A DNA stretch of 64,000 bases from Rugalucina vietnamica (lineage: Eukaryota; Mollusca; Bivalvia; Lucinida; Lucinidae). The translations under genes were made by a program, and so were the position numbers. Location: assembly GCA_964017185.1 (NCBI GenBank), contig OZ024871.1, forward strand, positions 9,664,214-9,728,213. The letters are read 5' to 3'. Positions 1 to 9,588 of this stretch are shown piece by piece. How positions within the stretch are numbered: position 1 is the stretch's first letter; every line of letters starts with the position of its first letter. The notes beneath the pieces were generated by a model. It saw only the letters and a list, made by a program, of their open reading frames with translations, ran no database searches and was not told where the DNA came from.

Positions 1-1130
1 TTTTTTCTCACTTTTTCGAAATTTGAACTTAAGTCGTTTTTCAGGCATTTACACTCAGAAAGTGCATGTGAATTGGATATATGTTATTCTAAGATTATGT
101 TTGTGTAACTAAACTATCAAGGCGGGGGACATAAATTCTCTGAATTTGTTTGTTGTTGTTCATTTGTAAGGACACTTGTATATAATGTTTATAAAGAAAC
201 TGAAAACCCCACATGTACACTCATAGAAGTTTTAGAAATAAAGAGACTGTGACTATAATGTTGGAGAAAAGTGAATTTTGCAAATATACAGTACATAACT
301 GATTTAATTGCAAGGAAAACAAAGATCTAGATGCATTGTTAAAGTTTTATTATAATGGTTTATTCATAGCTTGTAAGAAGCAGGACTAATGTTATATAGT
401 TTGTTGAGTGGTTGACCATAGAGATAAGCTTATAAATAGTTGTGTTGCAAATTTTGCTATAAGATGCTATTGTACAGTGCTGAGCAGTGAGTAGACATGT
501 TTTGTTATGATTTTAGAGAATCTGGATATTAAAATATGGTTTCAAGCTGAAAAAAAATATTTGCGTGTAAAGAGCTTATTTTGATGTTAATTATAATGTA
601 TCTAAATTTTGACCATATATGTTGATTGTTTTACATAATATGTGTATATGTAAACAAACACAAGATACTTAAAAATGATAGATAGAATAAAAAGAAATGG
701 AAATACATGCATATTGTATATTGTTAGTACAAGTGTATTATCTTAATTTATTTACAAGTTTATGAAAATCATGCATAACTTTAATCACTGAACTTGTTTT
801 CTGTTTCTTGTACTTTATAATCTGTAAGCTTTAAATGTACCATAATGATGACTTTTACAAGGTATCTATTTCAATAATGGAAATGTAATGCACAACTTGC
901 ACTTCTTTTGAAGTTTTAATGTTATAGACACAGTCTCATTATTTCTTCATCACCAAAGATATTAGATGTATAAACATTCATGATCAATTAAGTTTGCACA
1001 CTCTTGAAAAGTGGGTATAAAATTTCTTTGGTTCTCATCTATGTAGTACTGTTTTTCTATTGAGTTATTAGGATTTGTGTTTAATGTAATTGAACAAATA
1101 AACCTTTATTGGATGACAGAAGCTAGTTCT
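1..1130. other. AT-rich non-coding stretch, possible 3' UTR
   Basis: No open frame of note on either strand. The stretch is strongly AT-rich and contains polyadenylation-type AATAAA motifs on the plus strand, the last at 1097-1102. It looks like a long 3' UTR or intergenic DNA downstream of a plus-strand gene lying left of the window, but no coding end is visible, so this is a weak inference. Confidence 0.3.
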
Positions 1131-1770
1131 TTTCACTGCCATTCCTTTTGCATTCCCTTATTTGGCTTTAAGGTTACTGTGTATGAGACAAAAAGCTAAG
1201 CAATGGTAAAGAACTGGCACAATTAGAACCAAAGTTCCATCCAAAAAACCCAAGTTGAAAAAAAAAAAACAAAACAAATTTCAACCAAACCTTAGGCTCT
1301 AATACAGAGGACATACTGTAAGCCAAGTGAACAGCTGTTTCCAAAAAATGGCCACAAAACACACATTAAGCTGTTATCAGGACAAATATCAACATTGAAA
1401 CATAAAAAATGTTGAGGATCACAGAAGTAATGGCTCCATCTTGGAATGTCAGTAATATAAAATTACTGTTGTGATTTTTTCAAAGGTGCCTAACCTTGCC
1501 ATCACTATCAAAGGAGGCACCTGAAGCAGCAAGTTATGAATACACATAATTTGATGAAATACTGACTAAAAGTGGTAGTAAATGTTTCAACAGAACTGAT
1601 ATGTTTTGTGTTTTAAGTCACTCAACAGCTTAGGTCATATGGAGATGAAACCTCGGTTTAAAGTCTCTATGTCAAGCCCTGGGTTGTAACCAGGAGCCCT
1701 AGAAGGGAAATAGATTAACCCAACTTGTCACAGAGGCCAGTGTTTCACCAGAATGTCCTCCCAGAAACTT
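1131..1770. other. No recognisable feature
   Basis: AT-rich sequence without a convincing ORF, RNA or repeat structure. The short open frame on the minus strand at 1174-1362 is low complexity (phenylalanine-rich, from an A-tract) and was not accepted as a gene. Confidence 0.4.
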
Positions 1771-1918
1771 TGCAGCCTTAGACCGGAAACTTGCCAGATG
1801 CAGACAACTAATGAAGTCCGTAAAGGTATGCGAGTATTTAAGGTCAAGGTCATTTCAAGAAGACTAAATGCTCCAACGTCAGGCTTCAGGTGAGCGTTCT
1901 CAGGACCAATGGTCCTCT

Positions 1919-1951
<33 letters not shown>
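1771..1951 (-). repeat. R-family repeat fragment ending at a poly(T) tract
   Basis: The segment up to 1920 is the reverse complement of 6089-6200 and related R copies. Shared marks include the ctgatgaagt/ctaatgaagt stretch, the AAATGCTCCAA stretch and the terminal palindrome AGGACCAATGGTCCT. A run of 31 T (1921-1951) follows immediately. Confidence 0.6.
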
Positions 1952-2011
1952 CATTTTCACCGCCTGCCGTGTGAATTGGAAAATGCCCATGTACTGTATA
2001 AAAAAAGAAAA

Positions 2012-2161
2012 TTTGCATTTTTTTTCGGTGAATACCAAATATATTTCATCTCGTTGTTTGAAAAAATAAACATTTTCACTCGTGCTGCGCACTCGTGAAA
2101 ATTCTAATGTTTTCAACTCACTCGATGAAATATATTTGGTATTCACCTCAAAAAAGCAAAT
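2012..2161. repeat. Foldback (hairpin) element
   Basis: Two inverted arms, 2012-2051 and 2124-2161, match almost perfectly over the core GAATACCAAATATATTTCAT and its complement. The loop carries a second smaller inverted pair around CACTCGTG/CACGAGTG. Structure of this kind is typical of short non-autonomous foldback elements. No coding potential. Confidence 0.75.
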
Positions 2162-3260
2162 ATCCTCTATATATCTTATCACATGATTATAGAACATTAT
2201 CATATCAATTTTTGATACCAATTTCAGCTCTCTAAAGCTATTGGTCACTGAGATATTGGCAATTTAATTGGTATACCTCCTTCCTTTGGCAGTGATTTTT
2301 CTCCAATATCTTATGTTTTCTATTATTTGAGCAACAAGAAAGTCAGCTTGTTTATAAATCTTATAACCTGGGTATAGAATATTGTCATAGCAATCATTTG
2401 ATACCAATTTCTTTTCTCTAGAGCTTTTGGTCACTGAGATATTAGCAATTTTATTAGTATACCCCTTCCTTTGCCAGTCATTTTTATCTTATATCTTAAG
2501 TTTCTTAAATATTTGTGCAACACAAAAGTCAGCTTGTTTGTAAATCTTATTACAAGGTTATAAAATACTGTCATAGCAATCATTTGACACCGATGTCTGC
2601 TCTCTATGGCTTTTGGTTGCTGAGATATAAACGTATCCATAGGTACACCCCCTCCATTTTCTGTGATTTTTCTCTAATACTTTAAGATTTTATCAATATT
2701 CGAATAGCAGAAAAGTCTGCTTATATATGTATCTTATTTCAGGGTATTAAAATGTTATCATAGCAATCATTTGTTATCAATTTCAGCTCTCTATGGCTTT
2801 TGGCTGCTGAGCTATAAATGTATCTGTAGGTATACCCCCTCTATTGTTCTGTGATTTTTCTCTACTATTGTAAGTTCTTATCAATATTTGAACACCAAGA
2901 AAGTCGGATTCTTTCTGTATCTTATCACATGATTATAGAACATTATCATAACAATCATTTGATACACATTTCATCTCTCTTAGAGTTTTTGGTTTCTGAG
3001 ATATCAGCAATTTTGTTGGTATACGCCCTTCCTTTAATCTGTTACTTTTCTAATATCTGAACTTATTTTTAATATTTTATGAAGATAGCCAGCTTGTTTA
3101 TATATCTTATTACATGGTTAGAGAACATTGCCAAAACAATCATTTGATACCTATTTCAGCTCTCTAGGTCTATCAGTAGCCAAGATACATGTGGTAACAG
3201 AGGTGTACCAAAATATTTACTCTGCTTATTAGGGATGGAGGTGAACATTCTGTGATTTTG
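2160..3260. repeat. Tandem array, about six diverged copies of a ~186-bp unit
   Basis: The landmark ATCTTAT..CA..GGTTATAGAACATT.TCATAGCAATCATTTGATACC recurs with starts near 2173, 2359, 2545, 2731, 2920 and 3102. Spacings are 186, 186, 186, 189 and 182 bp. Each unit also holds the same CTCTCTA..GCTTTTGGT..CTGAGATAT stretch and a CCCCTTCCTTT block. The copies have diverged, so the array is not recent. No coding frame runs through it. Confidence 0.85.
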
Positions 3261-3920
3261 CATTACTCAAATCGGCATTAAAGAGATCCTCTGGCCAAAC
3301 TGGCACCCATGAGCATTTGTTCTAAGGGTGAAAGGTACATCCTATAACCCACGCAAACCCTTCAAATGGCAATAGAGTAAATCTTGATTTTTGTCATTTT
3401 AAATAATATTCATGAAAATGCAAATGAGATAATTTTAATTAGGTCTATGACGTCAACAAATTTGTCAAATACTATTATTGGTACAATAACAATGAGCCAG
3501 AATGATAGTTTAGGCATGGGATTAGTTTTTATGGGGATAATTGACTTTTAATTGTTTCTTTTTCATTTAAATGTTTTAATAAAAATTCATGAATATGCAA
3601 ATTAAGTGTTTTACATTTCTTATCACAGGATGAAAGGACTATGTTTAAGCATTAAAAGGAGACCAAGTTTGATGGTCTAGGATAAGAAACAACTGAGACA
3701 TCTTCAATTTTCTATGTGTACCCCCATTATTAAAACGCAAAAATTGAATATTTAGGGTAATGTAATGAAACATAGCATAAAACGCAAACGCTTCAACTTC
3801 CAGATGACAGAAAACAGGGTTTGATAGCTTTTTCAATGTACTTTTAGAAAATTATAGTGTATAAAATTCCCCCTTGGGGGAGGGGGGGGGGTGGGTAGCT
3901 AGACGACTAACCGGGTTTCA
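3261..3920. other. No recognisable gene
   Basis: AT-rich DNA with a short repeated phrase (ATTCATGAAAATGCAAAT near 3409 and ATTCATGAATATGCAAAT near 3585) and a G-run near 3876-3892. No coding or RNA feature was seen. Confidence 0.4.
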
Positions 3921-3925
3921 GTAAG

Positions 3926-4223
3926 TTATTCGGCGCCCAGGGATCTCCATCGTCGAGCAGCTTACTGAATCTGTTGAGTCCTCGTTTTTGATTCATCAGG
4001 ATTCATTTGTTTGTCCTTGATGATTCATTGACTAGTTAGAGATTCACCACGAGGACCGATGAAATAACTAAATGTTATGACGAACCACTGCAGAAGCTGA
4101 GGGTGAGGTTATGGCTATGTAAATTCGATTTAAGCCCGCCTATAATTTTATAATACATACTGTTCGTTCCAAGGCGATACTTCTGTGGTGGTTCTCTCTC
4201 TTTCTCTCTCTCTTTTTTTCTTT

Positions 4224-4264
<41 letters not shown>

Positions 4265-4505
4265 CTTTTTTTTTGTATGTCTTGGTGTTGAATTTTCGTG
4301 CTGTTAGCGCCTTATGTGCGTTTTCAAATTTTTAGTTAAGTTTGGGAGACCTTTTGGTAAAATAGCTGCCCACTCGGCTTACAATATGTTTTCTTAGTAT
4401 AAGTACCTGATTGTTAATTTGGTTGTTTGCCCAACTGGGTTTTTGGAGTGGGAATTTCTTTCTGATTGCACCATTTCCTGATCGTTGCATACTTTTACTT
4501 TTTTT
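3926..4505 (+). mobile_element. PLE 3'-end fragment (5'-truncated)
   Basis: This matches the 3' untranslated region that follows the intact PLE reading frame (minus strand 58740-58125). It runs from the GGCGCCCAGGGATCTCC block through ATTCATTGACTAGTTAGAGA to the terminal TTTTTGGAGTGGGAATTTC block. A pyrimidine/T tract expansion sits at 4190-4275. The copy has no coding part, as expected for 5'-truncated retroelement insertion. Confidence 0.8.
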
Positions 4506-4642
4506 CTAGGATAACAATGCATAACTGGAGTCAAGAGTTGTTTGAGAAATAATTTATGAATTATTCAGAGGCGTCTTACATCTCAGATCATTGGGACTCT
4601 GTACATACGGAATATGAATAATGAAGTATTCCTTTTATAAGA

Positions 4643-4740
4643 AGGGAAGTGCGGTGGTCTATTGGGTATGGTTTAGCACTCCGGAGCGAGAAGTCCTGAG
4701 TTCGAAACTGAGTTGTGTCCTTTGGCAAGACAACTCATTA
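4643..4740 (+). repeat. tRNA-derived SINE-like head
   Basis: A polymerase III type internal promoter is visible. A box-like GCGGTGGTCTATTGGGTA stretch is followed about 40 bp later by GAGTTCGAAACTGA. It is not a functional tRNA because it has no matching acceptor arm, and it runs directly into MITE M at 4741. Confidence 0.5.
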
Positions 4741-4945
4741 AGAAAACATGTCCGTGAAATGTTTACCCCTTAAACCCCACATTAATATATTAAAACTGGG
4801 GTTCACGGGGTATACCTAGTTTCTTTTCTTTTTTTTGACACAAAAGATAGATTGTGGGTACGTGTATCCATAATCTATGTTTTGAGCACTGAAAAATTGT
4901 AAAACTATCTATGGAAATATTATGCATTGGTTTATGGTGTTCATA
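4741..4945 (+). repeat. MITE family M, diverged copy
   Basis: Starts with the shared terminal GAAAACATGTCC. It contains the common blocks TTAAACCCCAC, AAAACTGGGGTTCAC and GGGTATACCTA, then ATTGTGGGTACGTG and AATCTATGTTTTGAGC, as in the copies at 5161, 11637 and 34721. The central GGCGG hairpin is lost in this copy. Confidence 0.65.
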
Positions 4946-5160
4946 ACTCTTTCATTGAATACATTTTCAGTTTGATTTTTCATTGAAGAATTAATAAACA
5001 TTTCAGTGTGAAGTTTTGGTTTTAACGTCTTGCGTAGATCCTTCATTCCAAGATGTCTGGAAATTGATTACCCCGAGCTAGCAATCCTGCCACTGAACGC
5101 TTGTGTTTTGTTCATATGCGTATGAAATTCCTATTTCTCCATGACCCGAGGTTATACATC

Positions 5161-5405
5161 AGGAAAACATGTCCATGAAAACTATACCCCCTTAAACCCC
5201 ACCTTTATATAGTAAAACTGGGGTTCACAAGGGTATACCTATTTTGCTTATTTTTGATTCAGAACAAAAATTGTGGGTACTCGTTAGATCCGCCTCGGTC
5301 GAGGCGGTTCTAACGTGTACCCACAATCAATGTTTAGAGCAAAAATGTTAAAAATATCGAAATTTTTCCGATGAAATGTTCAATTTTTACAGCTTAAAAG
5401 TCTCT
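5161..5405 (+). repeat. MITE family M, copy with central hairpin
   Basis: Shares terminal AGGAAAACATGTCCATGAAA and the whole internal order of the family. The centre is a near-perfect palindrome at about 5273-5329 (TTGTGGGTACTCGTTAGATC..GCCTCGGTCGAGGCGG). The right terminus has decayed and runs into PLE sequence. Confidence 0.7.
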
Positions 5406-5424
5406 ATCATGATTTATTCGTTTG

Positions 5425-5665
5425 AGCATAATGATTCATTGACTAGTTAGAGATTCACCTTGAGGACCGAACAACTAACTAAATGTTGTGAACCACTGAG
5501 GGTGAGGGGTAGGCGTCTGTAAAAACGGTTTAACCCCCGCCCAGTTGCTTTATATTACTGATCGTTTCAATGCGATACTTATGTTGTGGTCAATTGTTTT
5601 GTGTTTTGGAGTCGAATTTTTGTGCTGTTTGAGCCATATGTTCGTGTTTATATTTGAGCAAGATT
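5425..5665 (+). mobile_element. PLE 3'-region fragment
   Basis: Matches the PLE 3' UTR from ATTCATTGACTAGTTAGAGA through the AACTAACTAAATGTTGTGAAC stem-loop to the TTGTGCTGTT block. It retains stem III of the hammerhead-like fold, in the ACAAC/GTTGT version. It lacks both upstream and terminal parts. Confidence 0.7.
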
Positions 5666-5788
5666 TGTATAACCTCGGGACCCGGCCTCGGTGCTTGGAT
5701 AGGCTACATTATCGTCCCTGGACCTTTGGTTTAACTAGTCACTCGAAGTTGTTCTTAGATTCCTTTCAGACACAACATTTCTGCTCAG

Positions 5789-5949
5789 TATAATGAAATA
5801 TTTCTGTCGCTTCTGTAACAAGCCATCAGGAAAAGCCGAATATGAGATAAATCATACTGGAGAGAAACCTTATAGTTGTGAGATCTGTGGGAAACGCTTT
5901 GCCACTAAAAGCAACAAAAACAGCACCATATGATAAAAAATCCTTGATA
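5789..5949 (+). pseudogene. C2H2 zinc-finger exon fragment (frameshifted)
   Basis: From the ATG at 5793 the frame reads MKYFCRFCNKPSGKAEYEI, then the classic inter-finger linker HTGEKPY, then CEICGKRFATKSN. The first finger lacks its normal spacing to histidine. The second runs into a stop at 5931, but a one-base shift restores KQHHMIKN, so the histidines are still present in another frame. The bases before the frame (ttctgctcag) look like a splice acceptor, so this was probably an internal exon of a multi-finger transcription factor. No companion exons were found nearby, and a SINE begins at its right edge. Zinc-finger identity is clear; the parent gene is unknown. Confidence 0.6.
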
Positions 5950-6060
5950 GGGGATCGCGGTGACCTAGTGGTGCATTGAACCCGGATCGAGATGAGGGGC
6001 GTTCGAATCCCGCTGGCACCGGGCTGTTTCCGTGTGCACACTTATAAATAACTCCCAATA
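5950..6060 (+). repeat. tRNA-derived SINE
   Basis: The box A-like GGTGACCTAGTGGTGCATTG is followed by a good box B (GCGTTCGAATCCCGC) and then CACCGGGCTGTTTCCGTGTG. That tail type is common in invertebrate tRNA SINEs. The 5' and 3' halves do not form an acceptor stem, so this is a SINE head rather than a tRNA gene. Confidence 0.65.
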
Positions 6061-6088
6061 GTACTGATTAAAATATCAAAGACGAGGT

Positions 6089-6204
6089 TGCTCTAAGGAC
6101 CATTGGTCCTGAGAACGCTCACCTGAAGTTTGATCTTGGAGCATTTAGCCATCATTAGACCTTGACCTTGAATACTCACACACCTTTATTGACTTCATTA
6201 GTTG
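6089..6204 (+). repeat. R-family repeat, left part (split by LTR element)
   Basis: Begins with the R-family terminal palindrome AAGGACCATTGGTCCT, then CGCTCACCTGA. It ends at GACTTCATTAGTTG, exactly where the LTR element is inserted. The missing continuation resumes at 9589 with GTTGTCTGCATCTGCC. Confidence 0.7.
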
Positions 6205-7298
6205 TGTAACGTTTCTGTATATATATAATGTATGCCGAGCGGAATGCACACACTATAAGTTGTATATCAATTTTGCGTTGGGGCTCCTTAGCCCTGATTG
6301 ATCAAAAATTGTATGACAATATAACATATATATGAAATAGACTACCTTGTCTTTAAATCTCAATAATCAATTCATTGGACATAAAAAGAAATCACTCATG
6401 AATCATTAACAAAGATTATGGGTTCAACCTGACCCCTTATTAAGGCTCCCAATTGCCTCCTAATCACTCACAACGATTCTGCACTATCAATGTTTGCCAA
6501 CTATAGGAGCTCTCCTCACCGGCTCCTGATTCTCAAATTCTATTGCTCCACACAGAAGACACCAAGTCTTCAAATAAACTAGGAGCCTAACTCGCCGGCT
6601 TCTGATTCCACTACCTACTTTACTAAGACACTTCAGTCTTTCTGTTTTACACTTAGAGCGTAACTAGGAGCCCTTGTCTCAGGTTTCGCAATGATCCCAA
6701 TGAGACGTAGACAACTAGTATTTGCTCTATTACCTTTACTATCCTACCGGCCGTTCACTTCAGAGTCCAGTCGCAGAATGTCAAACTTTGCCTCGTCCGC
6801 GGTATTTATACCCGGGAAAATCCATTTGATAGGTAAGTCAGGTTGAGTCCACTAAAATGATTGGTACTATTTGACACATACCTTTGTGTTTAAAATCTAG
6901 TGTAATGAAATGGAATAAGATGATTTAGACCGAGACATGTTGTGATGCTATAAACTAAATGCAATAATCAATCTGTTTCCTTGGTAACATAACCCTGGAC
7001 CCGAAACGACATTAAATGGAATCGTCCAGTGACTCGTTGCACCTGAGACGCTTTTCTACCCAAGCACCGGTTAACAGCTGATCAAATATGGCGGCTCCCA
7101 GTAGTTTTTATTTTCTAATTGTGATTTGCATGTTTTTATGGGATTTTATGATTATTTTATCATCAAACTGGATTAGAACAAATCATTTATGAATTATACA
7201 GACAGCGGAGGCTGAATTTAATCTGTAGCAGCAGGTAAACGTATGCATTTGCTCAAACTTACACTTTGTTTATATTGTTTACCTGTAGTTTCATCACA
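6205..7298 (-). repeat. 3' LTR (in element orientation)
   Basis: 1094 bp, TG...CA termini. It differs from the other LTR only near the TATATATA run at its left end (about 20 versus 23 bases), as far as reading by eye shows. A TATA-type motif (TATAAATA on minus, 6803-6810) lies near mid-LTR. Several short AGGAGC/GGCTCC motifs cluster at 6280-6690. Confidence 0.88.
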
Positions 7299-7315
7299 CT
7301 ACCCACGCCTCCGAT
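7299..7315 (-). promoter_or_regulatory. Candidate polypurine tract
   Basis: Read on the minus strand, the bases directly before the 3' LTR are CGGAGGCGTGGGTAG. This is purine-rich but not a clean polypurine run. Position supports a plus-strand priming role; sequence support is weak. Confidence 0.35.
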
Positions 7316-7651
7316 TTCATGCGCCCTCGCATGCAATAATTTAACAACGATTGTACAAGTTACAACTTTAATTGACTTCTTTGTCAACGTTACATTTAAG
7401 ATCAAAATATTATTTCAAGACAAGCTCTTTATATTCCTCTTTAAAGAGATGATATGATCAATGGTAAACATGACATTTTTCAGACTGACTGAGAAAATTT
7501 CTACTTCTGATACTCTTTCAGTCAAACAAATCATTATCATACAGAAGATTTGCATGAATAAAATGACTAGATTCATACATACATGTATGGTTTTCACTGA
7601 GATCCTACAAAACATGACAGCTGAATCAATGATTAACATTTCCTATGTTAC

Positions 7652-8392
7652 TTATTTATCATGGCTCTTGGCCATATGAGAATGAAACTGGTATTTGTTC
7701 TCACAGTTTTCACCACACAGATTACACACAAAGAAGTCAACATGCGAATGCCAGCCTCGGTGGAGCATTGACATGATTTCATCGTCAAATGTGATCCCAC
7801 ATGGTTCACATCGATGGCTAATGGTTTGAACTCCCATATCTTGCATATCGATCACCGATACCCTTAGCTCCTTCATCTCCTTGTTACTTGCTCCTACTTC
7901 TTCTTTGCTGACATTTCTCCTCTTTGGAGCCAGTACCTTCGCTGGTTCTGTTCTCTTTCTGTGTACTCTTCCAAGAGTTAGGTCTTCCTGTGCCTCCTGC
8001 ATACCAGCACTTTCTTCTTCACTATCAGATGACATAGACTCCCTGTCTGAATTACTGTCATTATAGTCAAGCTCTATCTCTGGATCTTTATCCCAGTCGG
8101 CCTCCTCAGTCGTGGTCTGTGTTTCCGGTGATTTGATAACTTTGGGCTCTTTAATGTTAGTAGCGGAAGAGGTCTCTGTCGCCGAAACTGGGTGAAATTT
8201 TCGAACATGCTTGTTCAGATTGGCCCTTTTACTAAAGGTACTTTGGCAGATACTACATGATAGGTGCTTAGTTTGTGGAACCTTCGACTGTCCACATTTC
8301 TTCATATGGGCCAGGTATTCTTCCCACTTGATTTCCTTCTTGCAATTGGGACATACAGATCTCTTCCGGGGTGTTTCCTTTGTATTCGGCAT
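7652..8392 (-). CDS. Four-finger zinc-finger protein of the LTR element (246 aa)
   Basis: The frame is intact from ATG to stop. Fingers in order: a CCHC-type knuckle at residues 14-33 (C14, C17, H29, C33); a canonical C2H2 finger at 46-67 (C46, C49, H62, H67); a long acidic, serine-rich linker (about 80-135) with a basic patch near 145-165; and a C-terminal finger pair (C195, C198, H211, H215; C223, C226, H239, H244). The closing pair has the spacing and the CGI-F-D...H-G-H...CN-CG...Y-F-H pattern of the C-terminal dimerisation fingers of the Ikaros/Hunchback group; this comparison is from memory. DNA binding or self-association is therefore plausible but not shown. The ORF fills the gag position of an LTR element and has no gag, protease or RT homology that I can see. 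It could be a captured host gene or a very unusual structural protein. Intactness between near-identical LTRs suggests it was functional recently. Confidence 0.75.
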   Translation of the reverse strand: MPNTKETPRKRSVCPNCKKEIKWEEYLAHMKKCGQSKVPQTKHLSCSICQSTFSKRANLNKHVRKFHPVSATETSSATNIKEPKVIKSPETQTTTEEADWDKDPEIELDYNDSNSDRESMSSDSEEESAGMQEAQEDLTLGRVHRKRTEPAKVLAPKRRNVSKEEVGASNKEMKELRVSVIDMQDMGVQTISHRCEPCGITFDDEIMSMLHRGWHSHVDFFVCNLCGENCENKYQFHSHMAKSHDK

Positions 8393-8472
8393 TTCTCTAC
8401 AAACAGAGAAGACAGATAAATATCTCTGAAGTAATATTAGGCTTGAGTCCGTGATATGTGTAGTGTATCAAT

Positions 8473-8490
8473 ATCCCACCGCTGCCACCA
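8473..8490 (-). promoter_or_regulatory. Primer-binding site, tRNA-Leu type
   Basis: On the minus strand the sequence is TGGTGGCAGCGGTGGGAT, one base inside the LTR end. It is complementary to the 3' end of a metazoan tRNA-Leu including the added CCA (CCGCTGCCA plus CCA). Eighteen consecutive bases and correct placement make this a strong call. Confidence 0.85.
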
Positions 8491-8491
8491 C

Positions 8492-9588
8492 TGTAACGTT
8501 TCTAAATATATATTGCAATGTATGCCGAGCGGAATGCACACACTATAAGTTGTATATCAATTTTGCGTTGGGGCTCCTTAGCCCTGATTGATCAAAAATT
8601 GTATGACAATATAACATATATATGAAATAGACTACCTTGTCTTTAAATCTCAATAATCAATTCATTGGACATAAAAAGAAATCACTCATGAATCATTAAC
8701 AAAGATTATGGGTTCAACCTGACCCCTTATTAAGGCTCCCAATTGCCTCCTAATCACTCACAACGATTCTGCACTATCAATGTTTGCCAACTATAGGAGC
8801 TCTCCTCACCGGCTCCTGATTCTCAAATTCTATTGCTCCACACAGAAGACACCAAGTCTTCAAATAAACTAGGAGCCTAACTCGCCGGCTTCTGATTCCA
8901 CTACCTACTTTACTAAGACACTTCAGTCTTTCTGTTTTACACTTAGAGCGTAACTAGGAGCCCTTGTCTCAGGTTTCGCAATGATCCCAATGAGACGTAG
9001 ACAACTAGTATTTGCTCTATTACCTTTACTATCCTACCGGCCGTTCACTTCAGAGTCCAGTCGCAGAATGTCAAACTTTGCCTCGTCCGCGGTATTTATA
9101 CCCGGGAAAATCCATTTGATAGGTAAGTCAGGTTGAGTCCACTAAAATGATTGGTACTATTTGACACATACCTTTGTGTTTAAAATCTAGTGTAATGAAA
9201 TGGAATAAGATGATTTAGACCGAGACATGTTGTGATGCTATAAACTAAATGCAATAATCAATCTGTTTCCTTGGTAACATAACCCTGGACCCGAAACGAC
9301 ATTAAATGGAATCGTCCAGTGACTCGTTGCACCTGAGACGCTTTTCTACCCAAGCACCGGTTAACAGCTGATCAAATATGGCGGCTCCCAGTAGTTTTTA
9401 TTTTCTAATTGTGATTTGCATGTTTTTATGGGATTTTATGATTATTTTATCATCAAACTGGATTAGAACAAATCATTTATGAATTATACAGACAGCGGAG
9501 GCTGAATTTAATCTGTAGCAGCAGGTAAACGTATGCATTTGCTCAAACTTACACTTTGTTTATATTGTTTACCTGTAGTTTCATCACA
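8492..9588 (-). repeat. 5' LTR (in element orientation)
   Basis: 1097 bp, TG...CA ends, nearly identical to 6205-7298. It adjoins the primer site and so would drive transcription of the zinc-finger ORF. Confidence 0.88.
9093..9100 (-). promoter_or_regulatory. TATA-box candidate in 5' LTR
   Basis: TATAAATA on the minus strand, in the context CCCGGGTATAAATACCGCGG and about 490 bases into the LTR. It agrees with the orientation set independently by the primer-binding site. The same motif is at 6803-6810 in the other LTR. Confidence 0.5.

Noticed and set aside
2160..3260. CRISPR-like array
   Set aside because: The unit is ~186 bp, all of it repeated and diverged, with no short repeat/unique spacer structure. 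The window is eukaryotic.
7881..8066. Plus-strand ORFs over the zinc-finger gene
   Set aside because: Antisense shadow of the intact minus-strand zinc-finger frame.
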